Below, in pieces: positions 26,479 through 34,944 of a DNA stretch of 64,000 nt. Source of the stretch: Clostridiaceae bacterium (GTDB lineage: Bacteria > Bacillota > Clostridia > Saccharofermentanales > Saccharofermentanaceae); contig JAAYBI010000049.1 of NCBI GenBank assembly GCA_012718915.1, positions 36,849 through 100,848 on the forward strand, given 5' to 3'. The notes below the pieces were generated by a model. The model was not told where the DNA came from. It worked only from the letters and a program-made list of their open reading frames with translations, and searched no databases. Position 1 is the first letter of the stretch; each line of letters begins with the position of its first letter. Both the position numbers and the translations under genes were made by a program.

Positions 26479-27759
26479 ATGAACATCGCAATTGTTACGG
26501 ACACCTACTTCCCGGATATAAACGGCGTTACTTCTTCGATCTTCACCTTGGCCGAATCGCTGCGTGTGAGAGGCCATAATGTCTATGTGTTTACAGTTTC
26601 GGAGCCCAAGGAGATATTAAGGCAAGTCAAGGCCGATCCTTGTGTCTATCGATTTCCGAGTGTACCTTTGTTCTTTTTGAAACCCCATCGTGCTGTTTTA
26701 CCATTTTCAGTCAGGTTGATCCGTATGATGCGTAAACTGAAAATTGATATCATCCACACTCAAAGTGAGTTTTTTATGGGATTTGTAGGCCTGTATGTCG
26801 GCTATTCAATGCATATCCCGATTATTCATACATATCATACGATGCTCGAAGATTACACGCATTACATCGCCGGCGGCAAGTTAGCAACACCAAAAATGGC
26901 GCGCAAGTTTAGCGAGGCCTTCTGTAATCTAACAAACTCTGTCATCGTGCCGACACAGAAAGTCGAAAAATCTTTGATTTCATATGATGTGAAAAGACCA
27001 ATATATGTCATACCTACCGGTATTAATTTAGAGCCCTTCCGCTCCAATCGTTATTCCGATGCCGAAATTCTTAAGCTCAAACAAAAGCTCGGCATAGATC
27101 CCAAACATCGGTTGATTCTATGCTTGGGAAGAGTTGCACGAGAAAAAAGCATTGATATCGTGATCTCTAATCTCTCGCAACTGGTGGATCGGATGCCGGA
27201 TATTCGATTGTTGATCGTCGGAACCGGTCCGGCAATGGATGAACTTCAAGAACTGTCGGAAAAACTCGGCGTATCAAAATACGTCTATTTTGCCGGTCCG
27301 GCACCTTACTCCGAGATCGCAAAATACTATCGTCTGGGCGACTTGTTTATGTCATGTTCTGTGACAGAGACTCAAGGACTGACTTATTATGAGGCCATGG
27401 CCTCCGGCCTTCCCGTTGTTGCAAGATTTGATGACAGTATCAGCAGCCTATTGATCGACAATCACAACTGTCGACTTTTTCGTGACGGCAAAGAGATTCC
27501 GGACATTGTCGAGTCAATGCTTTCTGATCCTGAAGTGGCCCGTCAATACTCTAGAATGGCTCTCGAGTCCGTTGAAATTTACTCGGCCTCTACTTTCGCG
27601 GAACGAGTAGAAGAAGCTTATCGAAATACGATTGATCGCACAAGACTCAAGCGCACCATCCGTAAACAAGAAGTACTTCGTGTCCCTGCTTCAAAAGTCT
27701 TTCAGAAAATCAAGCTCGTGTCACCTGCTCATATAATTCGACGCCACACGGTTGATTGA
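26479..27759 (+). CDS. GT4 glycosyltransferase, diacylglycerol glucosyltransferase type
   Basis: GT-B retaining glycosyltransferase of 426 residues. Start is ATG at 26479 with a GAGGAG site; the open frame to 26458 adds seven unsupported residues. The N-terminal Rossmann half begins NIAIVTDTYFPDINGVTSS, and the acceptor side has HTQSEFFMG and HTYHTMLEDYTHY. The C-terminal half carries the E-x7-E motif ETQGLTYYEAMASGLPVV. These signatures match Firmicute monoglucosyl-diacylglycerol synthases and related mannosyltransferases, so it probably makes a membrane glycolipid. A basic C-terminal tail could bind the membrane. Monocistronic. Confidence 0.85.
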   Translation: MNIAIVTDTYFPDINGVTSSIFTLAESLRVRGHNVYVFTVSEPKEILRQVKADPCVYRFPSVPLFFLKPHRAVLPFSVRLIRMMRKLKIDIIHTQSEFFMGFVGLYVGYSMHIPIIHTYHTMLEDYTHYIAGGKLATPKMARKFSEAFCNLTNSVIVPTQKVEKSLISYDVKRPIYVIPTGINLEPFRSNRYSDAEILKLKQKLGIDPKHRLILCLGRVAREKSIDIVISNLSQLVDRMPDIRLLIVGTGPAMDELQELSEKLGVSKYVYFAGPAPYSEIAKYYRLGDLFMSCSVTETQGLTYYEAMASGLPVVARFDDSISSLLIDNHNCRLFRDGKEIPDIVESMLSDPEVARQYSRMALESVEIYSASTFAERVEEAYRNTIDRTRLKRTIRKQEVLRVPASKVFQKIKLVSPAHIIRRHTVD

Positions 27760-27768
27760 ATTATTTCA

Positions 27769-27840
27769 CAAAAGCACCATTTGTCTTCATGTTCACCTCC
27801 GAACCATGCGGAGAAGAACTCGTGAAACAAATGGTGCCTT
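27769..27840 (-). terminator. Long hairpin terminator between convergent genes
   Basis: GCACCATTTGT (27774-27784) pairs with ACAAATGGTGC (27827-27837); inside it TTCAC/GTGAA and CTCCG/CGGAG can also pair. On the minus strand the stem is followed by TTTTG, so it terminates the DUF4097 operon; it may also stop the convergent glycosyltransferase transcript. Confidence 0.75.
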
Positions 27841-27881
27841 GATTAATTGAAGTTTTTCAACGTCTCTTTTGTAATAATATG

Positions 27882-28841
27882 CTACTTTTCGACTTTAATA
27901 TTCCCGGAGACTGCTTTAATGCTTAGCTTATAATCATTCGACTCTGAAAAACTGTAGACAAAATCTGAACCAACTGTGTCCTCATCAACATCTCCGAAGT
28001 TCGTCTTGATATTCCCGCTCGTAACACGAAAATCGCAATAGATGCCGTCCGTCTCTCCCAATAGATCCATATTCGCATTACCGGAAGTTAAATCGATGTC
28101 CATGTCTCCGTTAAGAGCATTGAGTCCGAGGTAAAAGTCGCCTGAAGTCAATTTTACATTGCCGCTTCCCGTAAAATTTTTGATAGATATATTTCCTGAT
28201 GACGCCTTAATGGTACCCGTTCCAACTAATTCATCCGTTTTGAAATTTCCGGACGTCAGCTTTATTGAAAATGTATCCGAGATAATGCCTTCGCTATTAA
28301 AATTCCCGGATGACATTGCATATTCAAAATTATCTGTTTTTAATGTCGTTGCTTTGATATCTCCGGAAGTAAGATGGATCTTCATCTGTGCAAATTCGAA
28401 AGCCTCTGCAAAATTGAGATTACCTGAAGACAATCCAAGCACTAACGGACCCAGATAATCTTCCGGAAGATAGATCTCCATTCGATCACTATCAAATAAC
28501 CTAAAGAATTGAAGCCTTGTTTTTTGCTCAATTACTAATACCCCATCAACATAGTCGGCTGATACGGTAGGTTTTTCAATCTCAGAATCCGGCCCGTAAT
28601 AAACGACACGTATGCTCTGATCAGAGGATTTGAAGATCTTTACATCCGCACTTTTCATATCGATGTCAATATCTGTCATCTCACTGCCGTCAAAGGTCTT
28701 GTCGAAGATCAGCTCCGTTTTTCCGGCGTAATTAAATAAGTCTGCGTCGATAACTCCTGTAAGACCTAATATGAGTAGTCCGCTCAATAAAATAATGATT
28801 ACGCCCAAAATTGCGAGTACCGTTATCTGAAACGCCTTCAT
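27882..28841 (-). CDS. DUF4097-family beta-strand repeat membrane protein
   Basis: A 319-residue protein with one N-terminal transmembrane helix (about 7-30) and a long extracytoplasmic beta-helix-like region. About nine copies of an S-G-N/D repeat (LSSGN, LTSGD, MSSGN, LTSGN, ASSGN, LTSGD, LTSGN, VTSGN, AVSGN) are spaced 15-25 residues apart from about 138 to the end, the hallmark of the DUF4097 putative adhesin family (also seen in LiaG and YvlB). The function of this family is not established; envelope stress genes often contain it. Last gene of a PadR-HAAS-DUF4097 operon with 4-base ATGA overlaps. Confidence 0.88.
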   Translation of the reverse strand: MKAFQITVLAILGVIIILLSGLLILGLTGVIDADLFNYAGKTELIFDKTFDGSEMTDIDIDMKSADVKIFKSSDQSIRVVYYGPDSEIEKPTVSADYVDGVLVIEQKTRLQFFRLFDSDRMEIYLPEDYLGPLVLGLSSGNLNFAEAFEFAQMKIHLTSGDIKATTLKTDNFEYAMSSGNFNSEGIISDTFSIKLTSGNFKTDELVGTGTIKASSGNISIKNFTGSGNVKLTSGDFYLGLNALNGDMDIDLTSGNANMDLLGETDGIYCDFRVTSGNIKTNFGDVDEDTVGSDFVYSFSESNDYKLSIKAVSGNIKVEK

Positions 28842-29503
28842 TTTTTTGCCTCCGATCTTATGCTAATAATTAAAGTGATAAATGCTTCAACAGCGGCAGC
28901 AAGAAGGAAAATAACCCAAGTGAGGTACCATTTCATGGTCGCGAAGCTAACAACAATATAAATGATGATAGTAATCAACCAAATTAGTGTCGAAATCGCT
29001 GCTCTCATAGTCTTCTTCTGTGATTTTTCAGATTGCCACTGCTTAAAATCTTCAACGACCGTCTCTTCTTTTTTGAGATATTCCGGCTTCGTCATGCTGT
29101 TGAACACTAACAGCGCTACGCCGATCGAGACCATTAGCAACATGCCAATCAGTCCCATGGTTTCAAGTCCGGGATATTCGGAAATGATGATTATCGGGAC
29201 AACTGAGAGAATAAATAGCATGACCGCCAACGCAACTAAGATTGCGCTTCTCAATTTGCTCTTCTCAACCAATTGCGGATCAATTTCATTTTTTCTGTTC
29301 AATTGCTCAATGAGTCCGGAAACATCACCGATACCGGAGATGACATTTTTATATGCGGTTTCCGGGTTCTCACCACCTTCGATCAGGTCATCGTATTTAC
29401 TTAGGCTGTTGGACAACAGCTCTTCTTTCAGCTCCTGCGCTGCTTTGGTGTGCGGTGCTTCCTCAAAAATACTCTCGACATGGTTGATTAGTCTCTCTTT
29501 CAT
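28838..29503 (-). CDS. HAAS-domain (DUF1700-like) membrane protein
   Basis: A 221-residue protein. The N-terminal 80 residues (KERLINHVESIFEEAP ... ELKEELLSN ... YDDLIEGGENPETAYKNVISGIGD) form the HAAS helical domain that is typically encoded next to PadR regulators. About four transmembrane helices follow (about 85-107, 114-133, 168-188, 193-214). Both ends overlap neighbours by 4 bases (ATGA), so the three genes are translationally coupled. Its likely role is to signal to or hold the PadR/DUF4097 pair, but this is inference. Confidence 0.85.
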   Translation of the reverse strand: MKERLINHVESIFEEAPHTKAAQELKEELLSNSLSKYDDLIEGGENPETAYKNVISGIGDVSGLIEQLNRKNEIDPQLVEKSKLRSAILVALAVMLFILSVVPIIIISEYPGLETMGLIGMLLMVSIGVALLVFNSMTKPEYLKKEETVVEDFKQWQSEKSQKKTMRAAISTLIWLITIIIYIVVSFATMKWYLTWVIFLLAAAVEAFITLIISIRSEAKK

Positions 29504-29835
29504 TTTCCACCCTCCTCAATAAGTTCATCAATTAAATATTTGGCCTGTTTCCAATCCTTAATATTCTGCCCGTAAGCTTTTTCTCCTGAGGCAGTTATCT
29601 TGTAGTATCGCCTCCTGGCTCCTGTTGTCTCATCTCCCCAATAGGACGAAATCCATCCGTTCTCTTCCAGCCTTCGAAAAGCAGAATATAAAGTTGCTTC
29701 CTTGAGCTCATATTCGCCATTTGTCTTTTCCTGTATGTATTTATTTATCTCATAGCCATAACTATCTTGATGTAATAGTCGCCTGAGAATGATGGTATCT
29801 GTGTGCCCGCGAAGCAAGTCAGACGTAATAGACAT
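29500..29835 (-). CDS. PadR-family transcriptional regulator
   Basis: Winged-helix regulator of 111 residues: LLRGHTDTIILRRLLHQDSYGYEINKYI in the N-terminal helix-turn-helix, ATLYSAFRRLEENGWISSYW in the recognition/wing region with the family-typical LY-x4-RLE pattern, and a C-terminal dimerisation helix. First gene of the operon; a palindromic operator at 29921-29945 upstream of its promoter suggests autoregulation. Confidence 0.93.
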   Translation of the reverse strand: MSITSDLLRGHTDTIILRRLLHQDSYGYEINKYIQEKTNGEYELKEATLYSAFRRLEENGWISSYWGDETTGARRRYYKITASGEKAYGQNIKDWKQAKYLIDELIEEGGK

Positions 29836-29873
29836 ATTTCTCTCCTTTCTGTTTGCACTAATTCTGTAGTTAC

Positions 29874-29902
29874 ATTTTATTTCGTGTTACTATGTCTGTC
29901 AA
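29874..29902 (-). promoter_or_regulatory. Promoter of the PadR-HAAS-DUF4097 operon
   Basis: Near-consensus on the minus strand: TTGACA (29897-29902), 17-base spacer, TAAAAT (29874-29879). The leader is about 32 bases. Confidence 0.88.
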
Positions 29903-29920
29903 GGTATATACGCAAAAAAA

Positions 29921-29945
29921 GTATGTACATAATAAAAGTACATAC
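29921..29945. promoter_or_regulatory. Candidate PadR operator
   Basis: GTATGTAC (29921-29928) and GTACATAC (29938-29945) form a perfect inverted repeat with a 9-base AT centre, containing the ATGT/ACAT half-sites typical of PadR operators. It ends 18 bases upstream of the -35 box, so binding could also activate rather than repress. Confidence 0.65.
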
Positions 29946-29989
29946 AATACACAAAATATTAGTTCAAATATTAATACGCAGCATCTCCA

Positions 29990-30913
29990 TTATCCGGCCG
30001 AACAAATGAAATGGCATGCCAAAATCATCAGCGGAAGAGTAATGCTCATCAAGAGCATGCTTTGTACAACCGTCCTTGCAGCAAACTCGGGCTCACAATT
30101 ATATTTTTCTGAGAAAATAACGTTCATCGAACCACATGGCAAGGCAGTCATTAAAACTGCTATCGCCTTTGTTTTGGTATCAATTGGTAAAAAGAACATC
30201 ACCAACATCATGATAGCCGGCCACATCAACAACCGAAAGAAAGAGACTAAATATGCACTTTTATCAACAAGAATTCGTCGAATCGGAATTGGTGCAAGCC
30301 CGGACCCGACGATAATCATCGACAACGGAACCGTCAATGCGCCAATCTCCGTGATGGGGGTATTAATCAGCTCCGGAATCTGAAACGGAGAAATAAAAAT
30401 AATGATTGCGACCATTGAAGCCATTGACACCGGATTCAGAATCATTTTCTTATAATCTCCCACTTCACCACTGAGCATATGTACGCCGACAGAATACATG
30501 AAGATATTATAGGCCATGTTGTATACGACAGCCAGAAGAAGACCTTTGTCACCATAAAGGGCAGACATTAAGGGAAACCCGAGGAAACCGGTATTGGCAA
30601 ATACGCTCATCGTCACAAATACGCGCCTTTTCTTATCATTCATCGAAACATGCTTTGAAATTTTGTTCATGACAAGAAGTGAGAACGCATAATACACAAC
30701 AGAAATAACAGCCATTACCAACATGGCTTGCGTCAAATCCGGCGTCATCTTGTAGCCGGACGATGCCAATATGCTCATGGGCAAGGCCGCATAGAGCAAT
30801 AAATTAGAAAGACCTTTTTGGATATGCTCATCAATGATATTAAGCTTGCGCAGCAAAAAACCCAACGCGATCATGATAATGATTCGCACGGACACTTCCA
30901 ACAAAACAATCAT
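29990..30913 (-). CDS. AEC-family membrane carrier
   Basis: Transporter of the auxin efflux carrier family, 307 residues and about ten transmembrane helices in two repeats. Family features include the half-helix motifs around VFANTGFLGFPLM and PLSMIIVGSGLA. Bacterial members export or exchange organic acids such as malate or lactate. The frame begins 4 bases inside the glpK stop (ATGA), so it is co-translated with glycerol kinase, suggesting an organic acid linked to that metabolism. No strong terminator follows, only an AT-rich inverted repeat near 29955-29975. Confidence 0.85.
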   Translation of the reverse strand: MIVLLEVSVRIIIMIALGFLLRKLNIIDEHIQKGLSNLLLYAALPMSILASSGYKMTPDLTQAMLVMAVISVVYYAFSLLVMNKISKHVSMNDKKRRVFVTMSVFANTGFLGFPLMSALYGDKGLLLAVVYNMAYNIFMYSVGVHMLSGEVGDYKKMILNPVSMASMVAIIIFISPFQIPELINTPITEIGALTVPLSMIIVGSGLAPIPIRRILVDKSAYLVSFFRLLMWPAIMMLVMFFLPIDTKTKAIAVLMTALPCGSMNVIFSEKYNCEPEFAARTVVQSMLLMSITLPLMILACHFICSAG

Positions 30914-32436
30914 TCGATATTCCCCTTGCTGTCATCTTCTTCTATCCATCGCTGGGACCTGCGAACTGCCTCATGCCAACGATATAAGTCGTTCTTCAGA
31001 GATTCGACGGGGCGAGAGGGGGTAACGAGCACATCACTTTCTCTAAGCGAAGAGATTGCCGCTAAGTCGCTCCAAAATCCGGATTGAAGACCGGCAATAA
31101 ATGCCACACCAAGCGATGTCGTCTCTCTTTGTTTCGGTCGATCCACGGATACCTGAAGCAAATCCGCCTGATATTGAAGTAACGGTGCACTGACACTCAC
31201 TCCGCCATCCACTCGAAGAGACCGAATCTTAAAACCGGAATCCCTTTGCATTAATTCAATCAGATCATAGACCTGAAACGCAATACATTCTAAAGCGGCC
31301 TTTGCTATATGGGCACGATTAGATCCTCGAGTCAACCCGATGATAAGTGCGCGAGCATACATATCCCAATAGGGCGCTCCAAGTCCCGAAAATGCAGGAA
31401 CCATCACAACGCCTCCGGCATCTGAAACGCTTTCGGCCAAAGCATCGCACTCTTTGGGAGAAGTTATTATACCCATAGATTCTTGCAACCACGAGATAAT
31501 CGAGCCGGCATGAAAGACACTTCCCTCAAGTGCGTATGAGGTTTTGCCAAGATATGTCCATGCCACCGATGTCAGCAATCCGTTATTGGATTGCACCCGA
31601 CGGCTTCCGGTGTTCATTAACGTAAAGCAGCCTGTGCCGTAAGTGTTCTTAACATCTCCTTCCGAAAGACAAAGTTGACCGAACAGAGCCGCGGCCTGAT
31701 CTCCGGCTACTCCGGTAATAGGGATACCGTTCAGTTCGGTATAAACGGAGTCACTAAGACACACGGTTCCAAAATCAGAAAACGAAGTCTTCACCTCCGG
31801 CAGAATACCCATTGGTATATCAAATAATTGGCATAATTCTTCATCCCACGCGAGGAGTTCTGTGTTAAATAACATCGTTCTTGACGCATTTGACTCATCC
31901 GTGACGTGAGAAACATGCCCCGTCAACTTATATATCAGCCACGTATCTACCGTTCCGAACATCAGCTCCTGACCCGGGTTGCTATATTGGGATCCTTCGC
32001 GATCCAGTATGTATTTTATCTTTGTTGCCGAGAAATAAGCGTCTATGACCAAGCCTGTTTTCTCTCGGACGCGCTGCTCCCAGCCTTTATTCTTCCATTC
32101 TTCGCAGATGGACGCGGTTCTGCGACACTGCCATACGATTGCCGGCGAAATGGCTCTGCCGGTGTTCCGCTCCCAAAGAATTGTCGTTTCACGCTGATTT
32201 GTTATGCCTATTGCCGCAATCTGATTCGCGCAAACTCCGGAGGTACGGAGCGCAATTTGGATTGACTCCAGCACCGACGCAAATATCTCGTCGGGATCAT
32301 GTGAGACCCATCCCGGTTCCGGATAATATTGCTGAAAAGGGGTCTGACCGACTCCGACACAACGCCCGGCACGATCAAAAATCATACATCTTGAGCTTGT
32401 AGTACCCTGATCAATCGCAAGAACATATTCTCTCAT
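30910..32436 (-). CDS. glpK: Glycerol kinase
   Basis: Phosphorylates glycerol to glycerol 3-phosphate. Start is ATG at 32436, preceded by GGGAGGTAAGGA, giving 508 residues, the normal length; the open frame extends to 32637 but that part overlaps malQ in another frame. FGGY family features: VLAIDQGTTSSRCMIFD at the N terminus, GVAGDQAAALFGQ in the middle, GTGCFTLMNTG and the C-terminal RVDGGVSVS phosphate loop region. It lies 8 bases after malQ and overlaps the AEC carrier; no glycerol facilitator gene is nearby. Confidence 0.93.
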   Translation of the reverse strand: MREYVLAIDQGTTSSRCMIFDRAGRCVGVGQTPFQQYYPEPGWVSHDPDEIFASVLESIQIALRTSGVCANQIAAIGITNQRETTILWERNTGRAISPAIVWQCRRTASICEEWKNKGWEQRVREKTGLVIDAYFSATKIKYILDREGSQYSNPGQELMFGTVDTWLIYKLTGHVSHVTDESNASRTMLFNTELLAWDEELCQLFDIPMGILPEVKTSFSDFGTVCLSDSVYTELNGIPITGVAGDQAAALFGQLCLSEGDVKNTYGTGCFTLMNTGSRRVQSNNGLLTSVAWTYLGKTSYALEGSVFHAGSIISWLQESMGIITSPKECDALAESVSDAGGVVMVPAFSGLGAPYWDMYARALIIGLTRGSNRAHIAKAALECIAFQVYDLIELMQRDSGFKIRSLRVDGGVSVSAPLLQYQADLLQVSVDRPKQRETTSLGVAFIAGLQSGFWSDLAAISSLRESDVLVTPSRPVESLKNDLYRWHEAVRRSQRWIEEDDSKGNIE

Positions 32437-32444
32437 ACAAATCC

Positions 32445-33962
32445 TTACCTCCCGATGCGCGAAAAACAAGCGTTCCAAAGAGAAAATTTGTTGATATCTA
32501 TTGCCTGTAACTCCGCCTGCGTAAATCGAACCGCCCAATTTCCGGAAGGCGTTCCGGGGATATTCATCCGACGATCTGAATCCATCAGCAACAAATCCTG
32601 AAACGGAACTACCAGCAAATTCGCATGACAGCGCCACAAAATTGCGAGTAAAGCTTCTATCACATCGTTCGCGGATGCCTCCTGTATCTGCCCTCCCTCA
32701 CGATGAGTCCCCGGAAGAGAATAATCGCAAAGTAACTTTTTAGAATGGTCGCTAAGCCTGTGATACCATCCGGCAAGTGTATCATTATCATGTGTTCCTG
32801 AGTATACGACACAATCCGCAGGATAATTATGCGGGCGATGCTTGTTATCTGATGTTGCATCAAATGCAAACTGCACCACTCGCATTCCGGGAAACCCAAC
32901 CTCTTCCAGAAATTGATTTAAATCCTGAGTCTCTTCGCCCAGATCCTCTGCAAAAATCGGTAAATGATCGAATTTTCTTCTCATTTTTTGAAAAAACTTG
33001 AGTCCGGGACCCGAAACCCACTGACCCATTACCGCTGTCTTATGGTCCGGCGGCACGCTCCAATAGCTGCTAAACGCTCGAAAATGATCAATTCTAAGCA
33101 AATCATAGAGTTCAAAATTGCTCGAAAGTCTTTCTGCCCACCACTTGAAGTCTTCGGCTTCATGGGCATTCCAATCATAAAGAGGATTCCCCCACAACTG
33201 ACCTTCGCTCGAAAAATAATCCGGAGGAACGCCGGCGACCGCTCTGAGTTTAAATTGATCGTCAATTTGAAAAAGTGATCGATGACCCCAAACATCCGAA
33301 CTATTTTCTGACACGTATATCGGGATATCCCCTATAATCAAGATGCCAATATCGTTCAAATATCGTTTCAACGCCTGCCACTGCTCGTAAAACAAAAATT
33401 GTTCGAAGCAATAATAATCATAATCTTCCTGATGATCCATAATAAATTCGCGTACAAACTCTTCATCATGAGATCTCAAGTCCAAATCCGGCCATTCCCG
33501 CCATGTCTCACCATTATAAACATCCAAAGCAACCGAAAAAGCAGCATAATCTGACAGCCAGGGACGATGTCTTTCGAATCGACGGACATCGTTTCTTTCT
33601 TTATCAGTTAAGCCTTCAAAAGCAGCGCGAAGTATACTTTGATGGATCTGACGAGCGAATTCGTAATCAGCGGATTTTGAAGCATCGGTGTATGCAGGTG
33701 ACAATTCATCTTCAGTCACCCATCCCCTCTGAACTAAATCACGCAAATCAATGAAAAGCGGATTGCCGGCAAAAGCCGACCGACTCAGATATGGAGAGTC
33801 TCCCACTCCGGGAACCGTAAAAGGCAGCACCTGCCAGTATCTAAAACCCGCCTGAACTAAAGATTGCCCGAAAGCTTTCGCCTCCGGACCAAACCCACCG
33901 ATTGAAAACGGCCCCGGCAAAGAAGATATGTGTAATAAAACACCGCTTGCGCGTTGGTTCAT
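32445..33962 (-). CDS. malQ: 4-alpha-glucanotransferase (amylomaltase)
   Basis: GH77 enzyme that transfers alpha-1,4-glucan segments in glycogen or maltodextrin metabolism; 505 residues, the normal bacterial length. It begins RASGVLLHISSLPGPFSIGGFG. Active-site motifs: the nucleophile Asp in LLRIDHFRAF, acid/base Glu in FAEDLGEET, and the third Asp in SGTHDNDTLAGW, plus GVPPDYFSSEGQLWGNP. It starts with a TAATG overlap with the NYN gene stop. No phosphorylase or other glycogen genes are in the window. Confidence 0.96.
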   Translation of the reverse strand: MNQRASGVLLHISSLPGPFSIGGFGPEAKAFGQSLVQAGFRYWQVLPFTVPGVGDSPYLSRSAFAGNPLFIDLRDLVQRGWVTEDELSPAYTDASKSADYEFARQIHQSILRAAFEGLTDKERNDVRRFERHRPWLSDYAAFSVALDVYNGETWREWPDLDLRSHDEEFVREFIMDHQEDYDYYCFEQFLFYEQWQALKRYLNDIGILIIGDIPIYVSENSSDVWGHRSLFQIDDQFKLRAVAGVPPDYFSSEGQLWGNPLYDWNAHEAEDFKWWAERLSSNFELYDLLRIDHFRAFSSYWSVPPDHKTAVMGQWVSGPGLKFFQKMRRKFDHLPIFAEDLGEETQDLNQFLEEVGFPGMRVVQFAFDATSDNKHRPHNYPADCVVYSGTHDNDTLAGWYHRLSDHSKKLLCDYSLPGTHREGGQIQEASANDVIEALLAILWRCHANLLVVPFQDLLLMDSDRRMNIPGTPSGNWAVRFTQAELQAIDINKFSLWNACFSRIGR

Positions 33963-34765
33963 TAGGCATCATCCCCCTTAACTCTTATATATATAAGTGT
34001 GACAGCCGCATTCTTTTCATTGATACGCTCCTGAATTTCGATTTCTTCCATCGCTCTGATCATCGTCGACAACTTAGAAAATCCATAGTTTCTGGAATCA
34101 AACGACGGCATTTTCTTAATTATTAGTGCGCCGACTTCACCTAAAAATGCCCAGCCGGAATCATCGGCAAGATCTTGTATGGAAGTAAGGATCAGTTTTT
34201 TGGTCTCCTTTTCTATGCCATTTAGTGGCCTATGGGACTCAATAGTTTTTTTACCCGACTTGACTTGTCCCTGAGATTCTTTGGAAGATGATTTTTTGTC
34301 CGGCTTATGATCGGTTGGCGCATGAACCCCCAAAATTTCCAGATAAATAAACCGGTCACAAGCAGCGATAAAGGGTGTCGGCGTCTTCTTTTCACCGATT
34401 CCGTAGACCGTTTTCCCCGCTTCACGAAGTCTGGTCGCGAGCCGGGTAAAGTCACTGTCACTTGAAACGATACAAAAACCATCGACCTTCTCGGAATACA
34501 AAATATCCATCGCATCAATAATCATCGCAGAATCCGTAGCATTCTTGCCCGTCGTATAACCAAATTGCTGGACAGGCTGGAAGGCATAATCTAAAAGCAA
34601 GTTTTTCCAGGCACCTAAATTGGGTCTGGTCCAATCTCCGTAAATCCTTTTTATCGTCGGATTACCATACCGTGCAAGCTCTTCAATCATGGGTTTTATG
34701 TAGCCGGCCGATATATTGTCGGCATCAATCAAGACCGCAAGTTTGTTATCTACGCTCTCAGACAT
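33962..34765 (-). CDS. NYN-domain RNase-like protein with C-terminal LOTUS/OST-HTH domain
   Basis: A 267-residue protein. The NYN (PIN-like, LabA/DUF88) domain occupies about 8-145, with the acidic active-site residues visible as LIDADNIS, GKNATDSAMIIDAMD and VSSDSDFTRLA, the pattern of a metal-dependent RNase. A charged low-complexity linker (about 150-185) leads to a C-terminal winged-helix LOTUS/OST-HTH domain (about 187-262), an RNA-binding module. AAGAGGTG precedes the ATG. It is the first gene of a malQ-glpK-AEC operon, an unexpected partner for carbon metabolism. Substrate RNA unknown. Confidence 0.85.
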   Translation of the reverse strand: MSESVDNKLAVLIDADNISAGYIKPMIEELARYGNPTIKRIYGDWTRPNLGAWKNLLLDYAFQPVQQFGYTTGKNATDSAMIIDAMDILYSEKVDGFCIVSSDSDFTRLATRLREAGKTVYGIGEKKTPTPFIAACDRFIYLEILGVHAPTDHKPDKKSSSKESQGQVKSGKKTIESHRPLNGIEKETKKLILTSIQDLADDSGWAFLGEVGALIIKKMPSFDSRNYGFSKLSTMIRAMEEIEIQERINEKNAAVTLIYIRVKGDDA

Positions 34766-34784
34766 AAAGCACCTCTTATATTTC

Positions 34785-34814
34785 TTGCAACCGTTGCAGA
34801 TTCACTGATATAAT
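34785..34814 (+). promoter_or_regulatory. Promoter of prfC
   Basis: TTGCAA (34785-34790), 18-base spacer, TATAAT (34809-34814); the leader would be about 120 bases. Confidence 0.55.
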
Positions 34815-34944
34815 GTATCGGTTGTTCATAGCACACTGATACAGAATACAATGGTGATGCATCGATTATAACGTATTATGTCATCCAATCACAAACAATA
34901 ATACTGACAAGCTCGCGCTATTTCCAAAAGAGGTAAAGAACATA

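Noticed and set aside
32437..32637. N-terminal extension of glycerol kinase
   Set aside because: It lies inside malQ in another frame; the ATG at 32436 starts the conserved FGGY N terminus.
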